From the NCBI RefSeq assembly GCF_018320785.1, contig NC_054885.1, positions 5,592,921-5,656,920 of the forward strand: a stretch of 64,000 nucleotides of DNA, in the 5' to 3' direction. Of the stretch, positions 1-12,889 are shown piece after piece. The notes under the pieces were generated by a model. The model saw only the letters and a program-made list of their open reading frames with translations. It was not told where the DNA came from and ran no database searches. This DNA comes from Cheilinus undulatus. Taxonomy: Eukaryota > Chordata > Actinopteri > Labriformes > Labridae. A program made the position numbers and the translations under genes. Position 1 is the first letter of the stretch; each line of letters opens with the position of its first letter.

Positions 1-185
1 ATTTGCAAATCTATTTATGGCAGCTTCAGACCAGACCAAGACTTGCACCCCACCTAAGATCTTTGGCAGCGCTGAGCTAAAGGCAAACCATTATGAAGAC
101 CCAGACAGAGATGCTCTGCAAAGCACAGACTCGCTTCATGTTGCAGTTAATAGAGATATGAATCTTCAGAAGGAGAGAACACATA

Positions 186-237
186 TTTTACATATATATT
201 ACATATACATATATACATATATATATTACACATATAT
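186..237. repeat. (TA/CA)n microsatellite
   Basis: Run of ATATAC and TATATA units with a few interruptions inside the grb2 intron. Simple-sequence DNA with no coding content. Confidence 0.8.
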
Positions 238-549
238 TTTTTCCTTATCACTGTGCTTTACATTAATCGCACCGATGTAAATGGGTGATATTTGGCTCGT
301 TATCTGGCTGCTCTTTAGTGTTAAAGCAAAACATGCTGATGACTGACTCAGACTGAACTGCTATCTGTCAAAAATTTCGCTGCTCTAAAAGTGTTGTCTG
401 TGCACCGTGTGCACCTCAACACCGGTGAGAAAAATGTTGCATAAATCTACAAAACAATGGCAGAAATTCTACTTTTTGCGGTATTGATACCAGTTTACTG
501 CCCACCACTTATCCTAAAAACAATCAATATAATCCAACACCAACTACAG

Positions 550-830
550 TATAAACAGGCACACCAAAATTAGACTGGAGAGGATTGGAAAAAAGTTGCC
601 TGATCTGCTTAGTCTCAATATCTGCTGCCAGACCACAAACAACCATGGCAGGAAATTCTTGTAAATCATTTTCTCCCTCATTCTGATGCTTGATTTAAAC
701 TTCAGCTGATTGTCTTGACCATGTCTACATGCCTCAATGTCTTGGTTACTGCCATGTGATTGGCCAATTAGATGTTTTCATTAATGAGAAGTTAGACAGG
801 TATAGCTAATGAAGCAGTCAGTGAGTGTGT
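550..830 (+). mobile_element. decayed Tc1-like transposon fragment
   Basis: The stretch around 560-630 resembles, at DNA level, the part of a fish Tc1 transposase just before the second catalytic Asp (CACCAAAATTAGAC, then GATTGGAAAAAAGTTGCCTG). The stretch 720-815 resembles the inverted terminal repeat of the Tc1 copy at 54829-55763 (shared GTCTACATGCCT and TGTGATTGGC). Only pieces remain and no open frame survives. The superfamily call is from recall of fish Tc1 sequences; exact limits are uncertain. Confidence 0.6.
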
Positions 831-895
831 GATATCAAAAAGTGTTCTAAAAACCTTGTTCCTATGAATGATGAAGTGTTTATATTCTGTCTTAA

Positions 896-1126
<231 letters not shown>

Positions 1127-1159
1127 ACAGTCAGACCATTTAAACAACAACAACCACCA

Positions 1160-1176
1160 CAACAGCAACCATCACC

Positions 1177-1209
<33 letters not shown>
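1160..1209. repeat. (CAC/CAT)n triplet repeat in grb2 3' UTR
   Basis: About ten CAC/CAT triplets follow the stop codon of grb2. They can be read as a His run in one frame, but this is downstream of the real stop and not coding. Confidence 0.85.
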
Positions 1210-1818
1210 GTTCTTGATCTCATCAGCCCCTCATCCAACCCTCCAAAAAAAAAAAAAAATACGCCCCTCCAACCCTCCTCGCCATCCCGCAATAACAGGA
1301 GCAGACAGGAAGAAGGCAAACAACCGAAAGAGATAAAACAGGAGTAGTGCTGTCGTAGGCGTCGCTGTGTGGGTGGCAGCTGAGCAAAATCAACTTTTAC
1401 TTGCGCTGAGAACGTTCACCTCCCCAGTGAACGCCTTGGCGAGGATTGAACCGTCTTTGAGGGAAATCTAAATGCAGAGAAACTAAAGAGTAGTGCACCA
1501 ACCGTGAAGATAACCAAATGATTCTACCGCTCCCACAGCTGCTTCTGTCGTCTCCTTAACTTCTTAACATTCTGCCTTTCTTTTGTGTTTCTTTCTCTTT
1601 CTTTGCCGCATGTTGTTTTAATCACCTAAATGAAATGCCTACCGATAAATCCTAACTCTGTTTTAAAGAAAAAAATGTTAAAATATAAAAAAAAGAAGAA
1701 ATGGTTTTAAAAAATGTACAAAAAAGAAGAGAAAAAATGATGCAATCTACCGAAAAGCAAGTTTCCATGTCTGAGATCATTGGCACGTGAGCAGTGTACT
1801 TCAGCCGTTGGCTGTATA

Positions 1819-1824
1819 AATAAA
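1819..1824 (+). terminator. grb2: proximal poly(A) signal of grb2
   Basis: AATAAA hexamer within GTATAAATAAATC, about 700 bases after the stop. Confidence 0.5.
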
Positions 1825-3108
1825 TCAACTATAGAGAGAATCCATTTTTAAGAATATATATTATATATTTGTATGTGTTTGTCTGTTTTACCTCTCATCA
1901 CAAATTGTATTTTTTTCCATTTGTAAATTATGTTCAATCTTTTGTTAGTCTGGATAAGACCTAGTAGCTCTAGAATGTGCTGAATTGTCAGTCGAGTTAT
2001 TTTTTTTTCTTCTGAATCTATCTGAGGGCTCTCAGATAAACACAGCATGAAATTTAAGGGGTCATAAGTTCCATTTGAAGAGGTTTCTCTTGTCTACAAT
2101 GCAAGGAGAGTAGTTAGTTCTCTGAGAAGAAACTAAAGAAGATAAAATTGACCAGCAAGTCGAGCCATGAATGCTGCAAGAGCTGTTGTATTAAGAAGCC
2201 CTGCGTAAAGGTCAGCCACCTTTTCAAAGCCAATGTATTTATTGCAGCCATTTTCCTGGGGCAGTGAATGTAGCTGACTGAGTCCAGACATTAACATGAG
2301 GGAAGCAAGGTCGGAGAACTGAACTACATAAACCATGCAAGGGATTTTTAAAAACAGACATGCTGAAAAAAAAAGTAATGTTGTCAATATTCATTTATAA
2401 AGAGAATGATGTATGAGGACATGTACAGGTAGTTAACATGCATATTCACAAACAGTCATTACATGCATGCATACGCAGACGCTCTCCTCCTTGTTATACC
2501 TGCACGTAGCAAAGAGGCTGAGTTTGGATAATCACGTTGTGTAATCACCGGTGCAGATCAGCAGCTGGCACAGATTAACAGTTCAGAAAACTGAGAGATT
2601 GTCTTTTATGCTAAAAGTCGAGAGATCAGCGTTAATAATGTTGAGTTTTTGTTTTCCTTCTGTTTGTGTCCAACGTGGCGTGTGGTCAAGCACTTTTTTT
2701 TTGTCAGACATTTTGATTTCTGGTCCAGTCAGTCGATGTGCGTGTGTGTTTGTTTACCGTGTTTGTGTTTTTTTTTTTTTTTTTTTCCAGTTTGTGTTTT
2801 CTTGTTCTCTCTGGATAGTGCCTTTCTCTCTGGTGTTTCAGTGTCTCCGACCTGCTACTTTGAGCCCCCCTCCCTTTAACGGGGCCTGCCAGTCCTGCAG
2901 TGAGAAACAGTGTACATAATCCAACCTGTCCCATCCAACAATGCCCCCCCACCCACCCAACCAACCTCCCTACATCCACCCGCCTTCACCTTTATCCTCA
3001 CCAACATGGAACTCTTCTTATTTAAGTGTCTCTTGCCTTGTCTTACCTAATGATACTGTTTTGTTTTTGCTCTTTTTTATTTGCATTTGTTTTTTTGTTT
3101 TTTCAATT

Positions 3109-3114
3109 AATAAA
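3109..3114 (+). terminator. grb2: distal poly(A) signal of grb2
   Basis: AATAAA within CAATTAATAAAATGC, preceded by a T-rich region and followed by a GT-rich stretch (near 3148-3165), as expected for a cleavage site. Confidence 0.65.
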
Positions 3115-3442
3115 ATGCAATTATTAAAAAACGAGAATCATTTTTTTGTTGTGTGTTTTGTAGTGGAGACTTTAGCTCATTAACTTGAAATGGAATTAAA
3201 CGGGACGTCATGGAAATCCCACTTTACAGTATTTTTGCACATGAACTTGGGTATCTTGAGTATCTATTGACCCACAACATGTGAAAACAAAAAGCCAACC
3301 CAGTCCTTCAATGCCTGAAAACAAAATCCGATGGTCCATTCATAGCCTGCTCTCCTAGCAACATCGAAGTGGGAGTCATAATAATCCAGCTTCTCTCTTT
3401 TAGGATCTCCACTATTTTTTAACTTCTGCCATTTGTTTGTCT

Positions 3443-4255
3443 TAGTGGATCTGGCTGCAGACCTCTATGGAGGGTATTTGGGCTCATTTGTTGCAGATCT
3501 CTACAATGAGGTGACCTCGACTGAGAGGTGGGACATGATGTACTAACCCTTGTTAGGTTTTTCCTTAGTTTGTGGCGTTATTTCTAATTTTCTCCCCTTC
3601 CCTTAACCCTGGCCCTAACCTTTAGGGTTCAGGTGCCTAACCGTAACCTTTCTTTGGGTTTTCCTTAGTCTGTGGTGTGTTTTTTTTTTTTTTTTACTTT
3701 TAGCCCACTACCCCTTACCCTGAACCTAATCTTTAGGGTTTAGGTGCCTAACCCTAAATACCTTGGGGTTTTGTGATTGTCTGTGGTGTGTTATTTTTAT
3801 TTTTATCACCCTAACTTTTATGGTTCAGATTACTAACCCTAACCCTCATTGGGTTTTTCCTTAGTTTGTGGTGTGTTATTTTTAATTTCCCCCCCCCTTG
3901 CCCTAATGTTTATTTTTCAGATGCCTAACCATAACCCTCTTTGGGTTTCCTTGATCTGTGTTTTTTTTATTTTTATCCCCCTGACCCTAAGCTTTATGGT
4001 TCAGGTGCCTTACCCAAACCCTCTTTGGGTTTTCCGTAGTTTGTGGTCTGTTCTCAGTAAATTCTTTGATGTTTATTCATATACCATGACCTTTGACAGC
4101 ATGTGGAAAATCTACATCATTCAGTGTGTCATTCTGGTTCTGGCTTGGGTAATGTATGTCACTTCCCGCCAAATGGTCAAGGTCGCCCCATTGTAAAGGA
4201 CTGCAACAGATGAGCCCAAAACGCCCCACCATAGAGGTCTGCAGCCAGATCCCCT
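3443..4255. mobile_element. fold-back element with about 100-base inverted arms
   Basis: The sequence at about 3443-3545 (GGATCTGGCTGCAGACCTCT onward) is the inverted complement, with mismatches, of about 4140-4255 (ending AGAGGTCTGCAGCCAGATCC). The arms enclose a tandem array. This is the structure of a fold-back or MITE-like DNA transposon. No transposase is present and I cannot name the superfamily. Confidence 0.7.
3545..4060 (+). repeat. about 90-base tandem repeat with CCCTAA-like blocks
   Basis: About six degenerate units, each carrying GGGTTTTCCTTAGTTTGTGG, then a T-rich stretch, then CCTAACCCTAACC-like text. Unit starts lie near 3562, 3655, 3764, 3849, 3940 and 4022, a period of roughly 80-110 bases. 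Confidence 0.75.
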
Positions 4256-4319
4256 TCATGTTTTTCAAGGCTTCATGTTTTTCAGAAAGGATGTGTCAAA
4301 TATAATCCTAAATGTTCAA

Positions 4320-5463
4320 TATTTTAAACTTATGTTGACACACTCTGTTCAGCTAATTAACTCAACATCTGTATCTTTTAAATGGTCTCTTCGTCTAGTT
4401 CATTAGGGTACACAGTCATGGGGAAGACTGCTGACTTTTCATTTGTCCAGATGACAGTCATTGACAGCCTCTAAAGGAGGGTAAGCCACAGAAGGTCATT
4501 GCTAAAGAAGCTGGCTGTTCACAATGAGCTGTATCCAAGCATATTAATAGAAAGTTGAGTGGAAAGAAAAGATGCACAAGCAACAAGGATAACCTCTGCC
4601 TTGAGAGGATTGTCAAACAAAATGTAATTAAGAATTTAGAGAGTTTCCCAAGGAGTGGACCGAAGCTGGAGACCGTTCATGAAGTGCCACCACACAGACA
4701 TATCAAGGAACTTGGCTACAACTGTAGCATCCCTCCTGTTAAGCCACTCCTGAACCAGAGACAATGTCACCTGGACTAAGGAGAAGAAGAATGAAAATGT
4801 AACATTTCATTTTGAAATCAAGGTCCCAGTGTCTGGAGGAGGATCAGAGAGGCTCAGAATCCAGGGTGCTTGAAGTCCAGTGTTTTCAGTCTCCACAGTC
4901 AGTGGTGGTTTGGGCTGCCATGTCATCTGCTGCTGTTGGTCCACAGTGCTTTATCAAGCCCAGAGTCAACGCTTTCAGCTGTCTACCAGGAGATTTTAGA
5001 GACCTGAATGCTTCCCTCTGTTGACAAGCTTCATGGAGATGCTGATTTCAGCAGGATTTGGCACCGGCTCATATCCCCAAAAATAGATAAAGCTGGTTAA
5101 ATGCCCATGCTATTACTGTGCTCTATTGGCAAGTAAACTCACCATACCTGAACCTGGACATAGAGACTCTCTGGGACACCAGACCCAAAAACATGGATGC
5201 CATCAAAGCAACCTGGGCTTCCATTACACCTCAGCAGTGCCACAGGCCCATCACTTTGCCACATTTCTGCTAGAGATATCCATTATTTATCTGTCTCATG
5301 CAATTTTCTATTATTTTATTTTTATTTTATTTATTTATTTACTTTTTTTTGAGGCACTGACTGTAGCATTTTATTAGCAGTAAGCCATAATCATCCAAAT
5401 AAAAGGAAATAAAGCCTTAATTTTTTTCACATGGTATTCTAATTTATTGCGATGCCCCTGTAA
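4320..5463 (+). pseudogene. decayed Tc1-family transposase element
   Basis: Broken reading frames resemble a fish Tc1 transposase in order: an HTH-like segment (SGKKRCTSNKDN, near 4555-4600), a linker segment (VKPLLNQRQ, near 4737-4765), the core segment (VVVWAAMSSAAVGPQCF, near 4904-4955), and C-terminal text near 5190-5270. Stops and frameshifts separate them and the DDE triad is not intact. The right end (TATTCTAATTTATTGCGATG, then CCCCTGTA) looks like the terminal inverted repeat of this group. Confidence 0.75.
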
Positions 5464-5919
5464 AAGTATTTTTTTGTGGTTCTTTGGGCATGAAGTACAA
5501 GCTAACCACATTACTAACATCAGTAGCTGGTGGGGTCAGCAACACCTTCATGTGGGTCTGATTCAGGTTAAAACATGAACAGCTGCACCATTCTGTTTCT
5601 GCTCTCTGACAAGTTGCCATAGAAGCTACACTCCTGTCGGTACACTCTGCTGAAGAGAGGGGGACGATGAGAAGGAACCAGGCATTCTGAAAGGCTGTTG
5701 AGAGCTGGCTCAACGCTTCAGAAATCTCCTCTGGTGCTTGATCTATGTCATATTTTTGACCAGATCACAGACTTTTTGTTTTAGACCACAGGGGAAAAGA
5801 GTGAGAATATGTCACCTGTAATACTTTTTCAACCTTCTGGGGAGCTTTGATTATAATATTAGTCACTATGTGATATGATAAAAATACCATGATATGATTT
5901 TTAGGCCATATCGCCCAGG

Positions 5920-6075
5920 CCTATCCTGAGCCCATGCAATGATTTCAGTACAGAATCATGCCTGTTTTTAATGCAGTGGCCCCTGAGGGCCCCTTCAGCC
6001 TTGTCCCTTGCTCACAGAGATTTCTCCAGATTCTCTGAATCTGTTGATGATATTATGGACTGTAGATGGAGGGAG
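5920..6075 (-). mobile_element. fragment of a GTTGGGAC-ended DNA transposon
   Basis: CAGAGATTTCTCCAGATTCT and the following TCTGTTGATGATATTATGGA are the reverse complement of a segment also seen inside the copies at 31705-32640 and 40574-42495 (ATCATCAAAAGATTCAGAGA). It is only a fragment, abutting the low-complexity array to its right. Confidence 0.55.
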
Positions 6076-6600
6076 ACTCACTTTTCTTTTATTTTTGCCA
6101 CTTTCTAACCCCTTTTCATTATTTTTTTTTTTGCCCCTTTTACCCCTTTTTTGCAACTTTCTTGCTAATTATTGCCCTTGTGTACCTCTCTTTAACACCT
6201 TTTCCCTATTGTGCCAGGGTATTTAGTTAAGCCTAACTTTTGCCATTCTTTAACCCATTTTACACCACTTTGTCGGTATGTTTTATCCCCTTTGTGCTAC
6301 CCCTTTATCCATTTTGCCATTTTTTCTTATATTTTTGCCACTTTTTATCCCATTTAAATTACTCTTTTGCATTTTTTGCCACTTTTGACCATTTTTGATA
6401 CTTCTTTCCCCCTTTTCCCTCTTTTCCCTTTTTTTGGCAACATTTTAACCTCTTTTCACCACTTTTCCTGTCAATTTTTCATCCCTTTGTGTCACTCTAC
6501 GACCCATTTTGCCACTTATCACCCATTTTGCCACTCTTTAACCCCTTTTCACCACTTTATCTGTCCATTTTTGTAACATTTCAGCCATCTTTAACCCTAT
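6076..6600. repeat. degenerate TTTTGCCACTTT minisatellite array
   Basis: Irregular units of about 20-25 bases built on TTTTGCCACTTTTTACCCC. The same motif appears in reverse complement (GTGGCAAAAATGGG) inside the hAT-like element at 43571-44534, so both are probably remnants of one transposon family carrying an internal array. Confidence 0.7.
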
Positions 6601-6751
6601 TTAAATTTTTCTTACTAATAATGACTTGCAAGTAAATTTCTATAAAGAACAATCAAATGTTAAGTCATTCAAAAACAATTTCAATATTAATCATTTTTGG
6701 GATGTTTTAACAAGCCAGCAACATTTTCTCTTCCTCCTTTTATGAATTTAA

Positions 6752-6958
<207 letters not shown>

Positions 6959-9900
6959 CCTTGAGAACGACTAACTTGTAAATAGGTTATCTAGAAGTTT
7001 TAAAAGTTTTAATTAAAAAATTATCATTGCATGAAACTCAAGCTGTTTTCATTTTTCTCCACTGCCAAAGCTACAGCGTTAAAAATACAGGACTTGCTGT
7101 TTCTGGCACTGACTTCACTTTCAGAGAGTTCCTCATTTTATGCCATTTCAGTTTTTTTAATTTCAGGCCATTTTGGCCATGTTGAATGAATATAGCTCAA
7201 ATTTTCTAGAGGATATTGATTTTGATTTATTCTATTTGTTTAGGAAATAAGAATGAATTTTACTTAATTTATTTCATTTTTTGAAAATTTTAGTTGAATT
7301 TTATGTTTAACTTTTCTTTAGTTTTTAATTTAGATTAGTTTTTCTCTTATTTAGTTTTGATTTGATTTAAACAATTTAAACTTGTTTTCAGTTTTTTTAT
7401 TAATCTTTTTTTTTTCATTTTATTTTATTTGTATTTATTTTTGTTTTATTTTATTCATTTTTGATATAATTTGATTTTCGTTTTTTGAAATGTTTAAGAA
7501 AATAGGAATTTAACCATGAGTTTAAAAGGTCAAAATATGAGTTCAATCTTTAACTTGGGAGTCTAAAAGCTCAAATATGGGATTAAAAGCAAAAGTAAGG
7601 AGCTATAAAGGTCAAAACATGACATAAAATTTGAAAGAATATATCTAAAAAGTTCAAAATATGACCTACATTTTATAATTGTGAATCTTAAAGGTCAAAA
7701 ATTAGATAAAAAGTCAACATCATTAATTGAAAGTCACAATCATAAGCTTAAGTAAGATACAGAATTGAAAATATGACATGAAATATGAATTTCGTTTGCC
7801 ACATTTCTGACTTTTTCTAGTTATTTGTGCTCTTCACACTTTAAAACTTTTACAACTTAACAAGGATAGTTTGAGTCATCAGGGTAAGTTTGAAGGAAAT
7901 CTGACGCCCTTACAATGCAGGACCTTTATTTCATTTTATTTTTATTTCATTTGTTATTTAAATTGTATGTGTTTAACATTTATTTATGTATTTACATTTT
8001 TTTCTACTTCTTTGATTTAGTTTATTGTTTGTTATTTTTTATCTTTATTTTTTTAGTAGATTTTAATGGCTGCAAGTGTTTTAAGTGAAGTAACAAATAA
8101 CTATCACATTCACTGTATTAAGTTTTGAAATAGATTTAATATTTTGTTTCTTGTTAAATTAACTATTTCTATTTGCACTTGAGTTCAGAAACATAAATGT
8201 TGGTGTAATAAATGATGATGGAAGCAACTTCCTTTCACTGACTACTAGTATTCTCTGGGTTTAAATTGAGAATATCCAACAATCTGTAACAGTTCGGCCC
8301 TTTGGTACTGACAGTAAAATCAATGCGGCCCTCTTGGTAACAGAGGCTGCCTGTCCCTGTTTGAGATTATGCCTGTCTGTCTCCATATGATGACTAATAG
8401 TGCCTTAGAAAACCTGGCTTTGTATTCAATCATCTATGAGAAAGCCCAGAAAGTCTGCATACTTTAAAGCTAAACTGTTCACCCTGACACTAAGAGGACA
8501 GAAAGCAGAGCAGGGGCAGAGAGTGGGTTTTAGCTAAATGCCCACACGATACATCAGACCACATTTCATCATGAAACCTGTCCACAGCATCACTTTCTCT
8601 CTCTCTCTCTCTCGAGATGCAGATGATGTGCATGTGTCAGTCGAGCTGAGGAAGCAGTGGAGAGGAAGCTGATGATTTCATTTCTTGAAGAGCAGCCTGG
8701 GGTGCTCTTTATGCAGCGCTCGGCTGCTGCAGCTCGCCGAGATCTTTAACATCGTGTTAGCCACGGTCTGGTGCACCGTCTGCTCCACATTTTGACTTTT
8801 AGCTCTCACAGAACCACTTCTCTTTAATCTGGCGCCTCTCTGCCTCCATTTTTGTCACCGACGGCCTTAAAGCACACTCTGTTACATCAGTGTCGCTTTC
8901 TCTTCTCTGGCTCTCTCATCTGGAAGGCATTGTAGTTATGAAAGGCATCAGGCTGCTCCAGTGCTCCTTTTCATCTCTTTATATTCACTCTTAATGTAAG
9001 AAGCTTGTCACTGTTGATAACTGGTGGCAAAGGCAGCTGTTCAGATGAAATGCAGAGAAGATTTCTGATGTAGAAGATGTAAAACATATCAAATCAAAAG
9101 TCTCTTTTGATTGTGGGAAGTGATTAGATAAACTGCCTCAGGGGTTTGGCCTTTCACGCCGACTGTGAGGCTGTTTGCCATATGGTTCTTCTATAATAGC
9201 ACACAAAAGCTGGGACAGCATTAGAAGCTGCTCTCCACTTTGTTTGGACTTTTTAAGATGATTGTAGGATTTGCAGGGGAGGAGTAAATTTCAAGCAGAG
9301 TTGAGAAGATTAATATGAGGGCATGAACAAATGACCCAGTCTTTCCAGTCCAACGGCATCTCGGTTATTGTTGGATCATTTTAGAAAATATGTGTGGACA
9401 TTTATGGCTATTTATAGCCTGCTGAAATTATTTTTGTGGTAGGTGAAAACAGTACAACTAACATGAAAAATGAAGGCCTTTATTGCCTGCTTTGTGTCCT
9501 AGATATATCTGACTCCAGCTGAGGATGAAAACAACAAAGACCAATGCTGCTTCCATGGGCAGGGTCAGAGAGGTGGCCAATCAGATTCCAGGGTGTAACC
9601 GGTGCCTCCCATAGTGACCCACAATCAAGGGTGGATTATAGAGGCTCCTGAATGTAATCACTTCTGGACTGTATGTGCCTCAAAACAATGAGAGAAAAGC
9701 ATGTAAGTGGACTACAATGGCATTCAGAATGGTGTAAGGATACTAAACAACAATTACAAGTAGATGCATACAATAAGAGACAAACACAGTGATCGATAAG
9801 ATCCACAACAGCTGCAAAATAAAGCTAAAGTACAACATAAACCTGTAGATAGAGAGTGAAAGATATGAAAATATCAGCAAGGTAAATAAGCAACCCAGAA

Positions 9901-10195
9901 CAAATGAACTGAAAATGATTCCTATTTTAATGGTGCAGACACAGAATAGCCAAGGGCGCAGGCCTGGCTGGCCTGCCACAGATGCAGATCTTGGTGTTAG
10001 TATTCAAATGTTAACTTTTGAGGCTAAAGTGGAGAAAAGTTTCACGTTAACAGCAGTTGAACATGCATCAGTCAGTCCTAAGAGATGGACAAACATAGTT
10101 TGGAAAGGTGAGGTAATGGGCTAGGTGGCTCCCAGCTGACAGGTTAAGATCCCAGAATCTGGAGAGGCATAGATAGGCGCCCCAAGGCATCAAGT
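6959..10195. other. intergenic, AT-rich repeat remnants
   Basis: No gene recognised. From about 7240 to 8060 the sequence is T-rich and A-rich low complexity. Phrases such as AAGGTCAAAATATGA near 7520-7710 are the reverse complement of the interior of the hAT-like element at 57526-58499. A short (TC)n run lies at about 8595-8613. From 8620 to 10195 I see nothing I can support. Confidence 0.6.
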
Positions 10196-11306
10196 GCTAA
10201 CCTGACACGCCAGATGGATGTGTTTCACACATCCATCTGGGAAAGCTTCAGTAGGAAATATTTGAGAAAAGGCAGAGGCTTTGAAAAAAACTCTGAGTGT
10301 GATTGGATGAACGTTCTGTCTGTCATATCTCTACGGGCCAATCAGAGCAACAAAACGTGATGTAGCAGCTATCGAGCTGCACATGCACAGCTACTGAGGA
10401 ATAAGGCCAACCATGGCGACTATAGACATGTAAGTACTCAACTTTTGTTGTTTTTGAAAAGAAAACAACTCACTGCTGTTCTTTGTTCTTCTTTTAACGA
10501 AGAAATGCTGTCAAGTTCTGATAAAACTGGTGCTTTAGCAGCATCCATGCTAATCTCTTCCACCAAAACTGCACCAGCTCTTGCTGCTGCCAAGCGGCAA
10601 CCTCCGGTCCTGAAAAATGAAGCCGATGCAGACTTTCAAAAAATTGCTATACTGTGAGTGTCCACTTGAGGCTGGCAGCAGGAACACCGAAGTCCCCTCT
10701 GGACACCTGTTAAACAGCCAGTTTTGACACTAGAAATAAACTGATTTACAGCCTGGTTCAAAAACCAAACGTGTCTCATTAGCTGGTGTCTTATTGTTAT
10801 TGTTATTGTTATTATACAGGGGTGAATTTTTTTTGTACCACGATCGTTTGGATTATATTTAGGATGAAAGCTGATTGGCGCGTCTCATTTGATTGACAGA
10901 TAGCTTGGCAGGCAGAGGCCCAGTTTCTGTCAACCGGAATGCTAGATAGCAGGCTTACAGGACGTCTGCTTAGTGGGCGAGCTGTTGGGTTGATCCAAAT
11001 TTTGATTCAGACCGTGATTTCAATATTGAAGCTTCCACGGATTGACTTCAAGAGCCGTTTGAGTCCACCTATTGTAAGCAGACGACTGACATCACATGGG
11101 GTTTGTCCAATTCTTTCTACCGTCTATGGCTGCTGCTTGTTTACATCATGACTCTGCTGCACCTGAAAGTACTTCCCATCGTCGCTGATTGGTCCTGTCA
11201 CTTTCTAACCAGGCCTAAACGGTGCAGATGGGAGCTTTGCAAGATGGATTCATCAGTGAGAAACAAAGAAATGTGCGTATCCATCTGCTTTGCAAGGTTA
11301 ATCAAG
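10196..11306. mobile_element. non-autonomous DNA transposon with hairpin end
   Basis: The left end (TAACCTGACACGCCAGATGG) and the reverse complement of the right end (TAACCTTGCAAAGCAGATGG) match as inverted termini. Just inside the left end is a perfect 14-base palindrome with a 3-base loop at 10210-10240. The interior is unique-looking with several ATTGG motifs and no transposase. I recall this as a widespread fish repeat but cannot assign its superfamily with confidence. Confidence 0.65.
10210..10240. repeat. perfect 14-bp inverted repeat (hairpin)
   Basis: CCAGATGGATGTGT, loop TTC, ACACATCCATCTGG. It is part of the left end of the surrounding transposon. Confidence 0.9.
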
Positions 11307-12760
11307 TGCGGTAATTCAGAGAAGCTGGCATGTGCCCTGGCCCCCTGAAGGGCAGGATTCCCTGGAAGGGGTTCACCATGAGAGAGGGGCCCATGTCTTA
11401 GAAAGCGCTTGGTTACAAGCAGCGTCCAGTGAGCTCTTGCTTGCCCCTGAAAATCCAGAGGAGAAAGTGTAAATCTTGCATTAGGCCATGCCCGTATCTA
11501 TAGCAGGTCTCCAAAGTGAACAGCTTCTAGCCATAGCTCCTGGTTAAGGGATTGCCTCTAAGGACTGGGTCAGTCAGGTTGGAGTGTGAAGCAGGGCTGG
11601 GCACCACCTATCTGAGAGATAATTATGAAACCATTTCCAACTATTGTGTCAGATAAATCCACAAACAATGCTGCAAAGTTTTTTGTTATCTTGGCTGTGA
11701 TGATACTGCTAATGAGCAGGGAAGCTGCAGAAATGGTGCTGGATTTAAACCTCAAACCGGACTGAAGTTAAGAAACGATGGAGTGGGTCATTAGAGAATT
11801 ATTTTAACTATAATGTTTAAGTAAGTCCTGTATTTTTGCAAGACCTGACAATTTTGAAATTGGATGAAATTGCTACTTATTCCAGAAGTACTTCCACAGG
11901 ATGGTAGGGTGAATAATAGCAATCATTAAAGATGCAAAGTAGTCTGAACACGCATCTCCAGACATGCAGAAATAACTACAACTGTGTGCAAATTGTTAGA
12001 AAACTACAAAGAAAAAATGTCACCTTCACCTGCAGCTGAAGGGAAGTTTGACCCTCGCTGCCTCCAGTAACACTCCGAGTTACGTACCCAGGAAAACTGT
12101 GCCTGTGTGTAGGTGGCTGATGTGCATTAGTGTTATCAGATCACTTTGTCCCACTGCAACGAGCATGAGCATTTATCTGACATGCAAAGGTCCAGACTTT
12201 CCACTCGGCTTCCTGCTGATGCTTCCACAGTCACATTAGGAGCCAATCAGAAATCAATCAGGGGAATTAAAGGCCTAATCTCTCCTGAACAATCAAGTAT
12301 TATTTATCATATTATATAACTGGACTCAGTGTATCATGCCATGCATGTGTTAGCGCTCAGCATGTGTCTGTATGAGAGATCTTCCTTCTACAACACGGGG
12401 AGGGGACATTGGTACATCTTTCTTTACCACACGGACTCTCTTCTGATTTATATTCTCTACTGACTTAAAAAGCTTTAAACAGCTGTAATTTTACTCTCCC
12501 TTCTTCTAACTCGCTCTTTCTTTGGTGAGAGAGCTCTTAATGTTTTTGCTCCGTCATCTCTGCCTGACCTACAGGGTCGCCGTAACCTCCTGAGACCTGA
12601 GCTTTTGTTTGGAATACATTTTTAGTTTCTATCACTTATTGGTGAGCCTGATAACTGAAAGCCTAGCCTTGTCTTTGAACAGGAAGTAGTTTTGACCAAA
12701 AATGACCTCTCAAATGACTTGTTTCTGCAGAAAATACAGCACTGGACTTTTTTTTTTTTT
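11307..12760. other. intergenic, nothing recognised
   Basis: Mixed-composition DNA without a recognisable exon, RNA gene or transposon terminus. Short open frames here have no domain content. Confidence 0.5.
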
Positions 12761-12889
12761 GTTTGACAGTTGGTCAGCTGTTGGCCTCTTCAGTCAGTAA
12801 GAGATGGTGTCAGCAATTTTGATGATGAACAACAGGGACTTGTTAAGGCAAAGATTGAACACATATTTCTCAAAAAGCTACAAATTTCT

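Larger units (their letters stand above)
1127..3130 (+). other. grb2: grb2 3' UTR
   Basis: Non-coding sequence after the grb2 stop. It contains a CAC/CAT triplet run, A-rich tracts and two AATAAA signals, at 1819-1824 and 3109-3114, so short and long 3' UTR forms are plausible. The end point is inferred from the distal signal; no transcript data are available. Confidence 0.7.

Noticed and set aside
3600-4060. Interstitial telomere
   Set aside because: CCCTAA-like blocks are degenerate and sit once per 90-base unit; there is no continuous TTAGGG array.
10445-10657. 70-codon open frame with Ser/Ala-rich text
   Set aside because: Lies inside a non-autonomous transposon, and I recall the same text from many fish loci; treated as repeat DNA.
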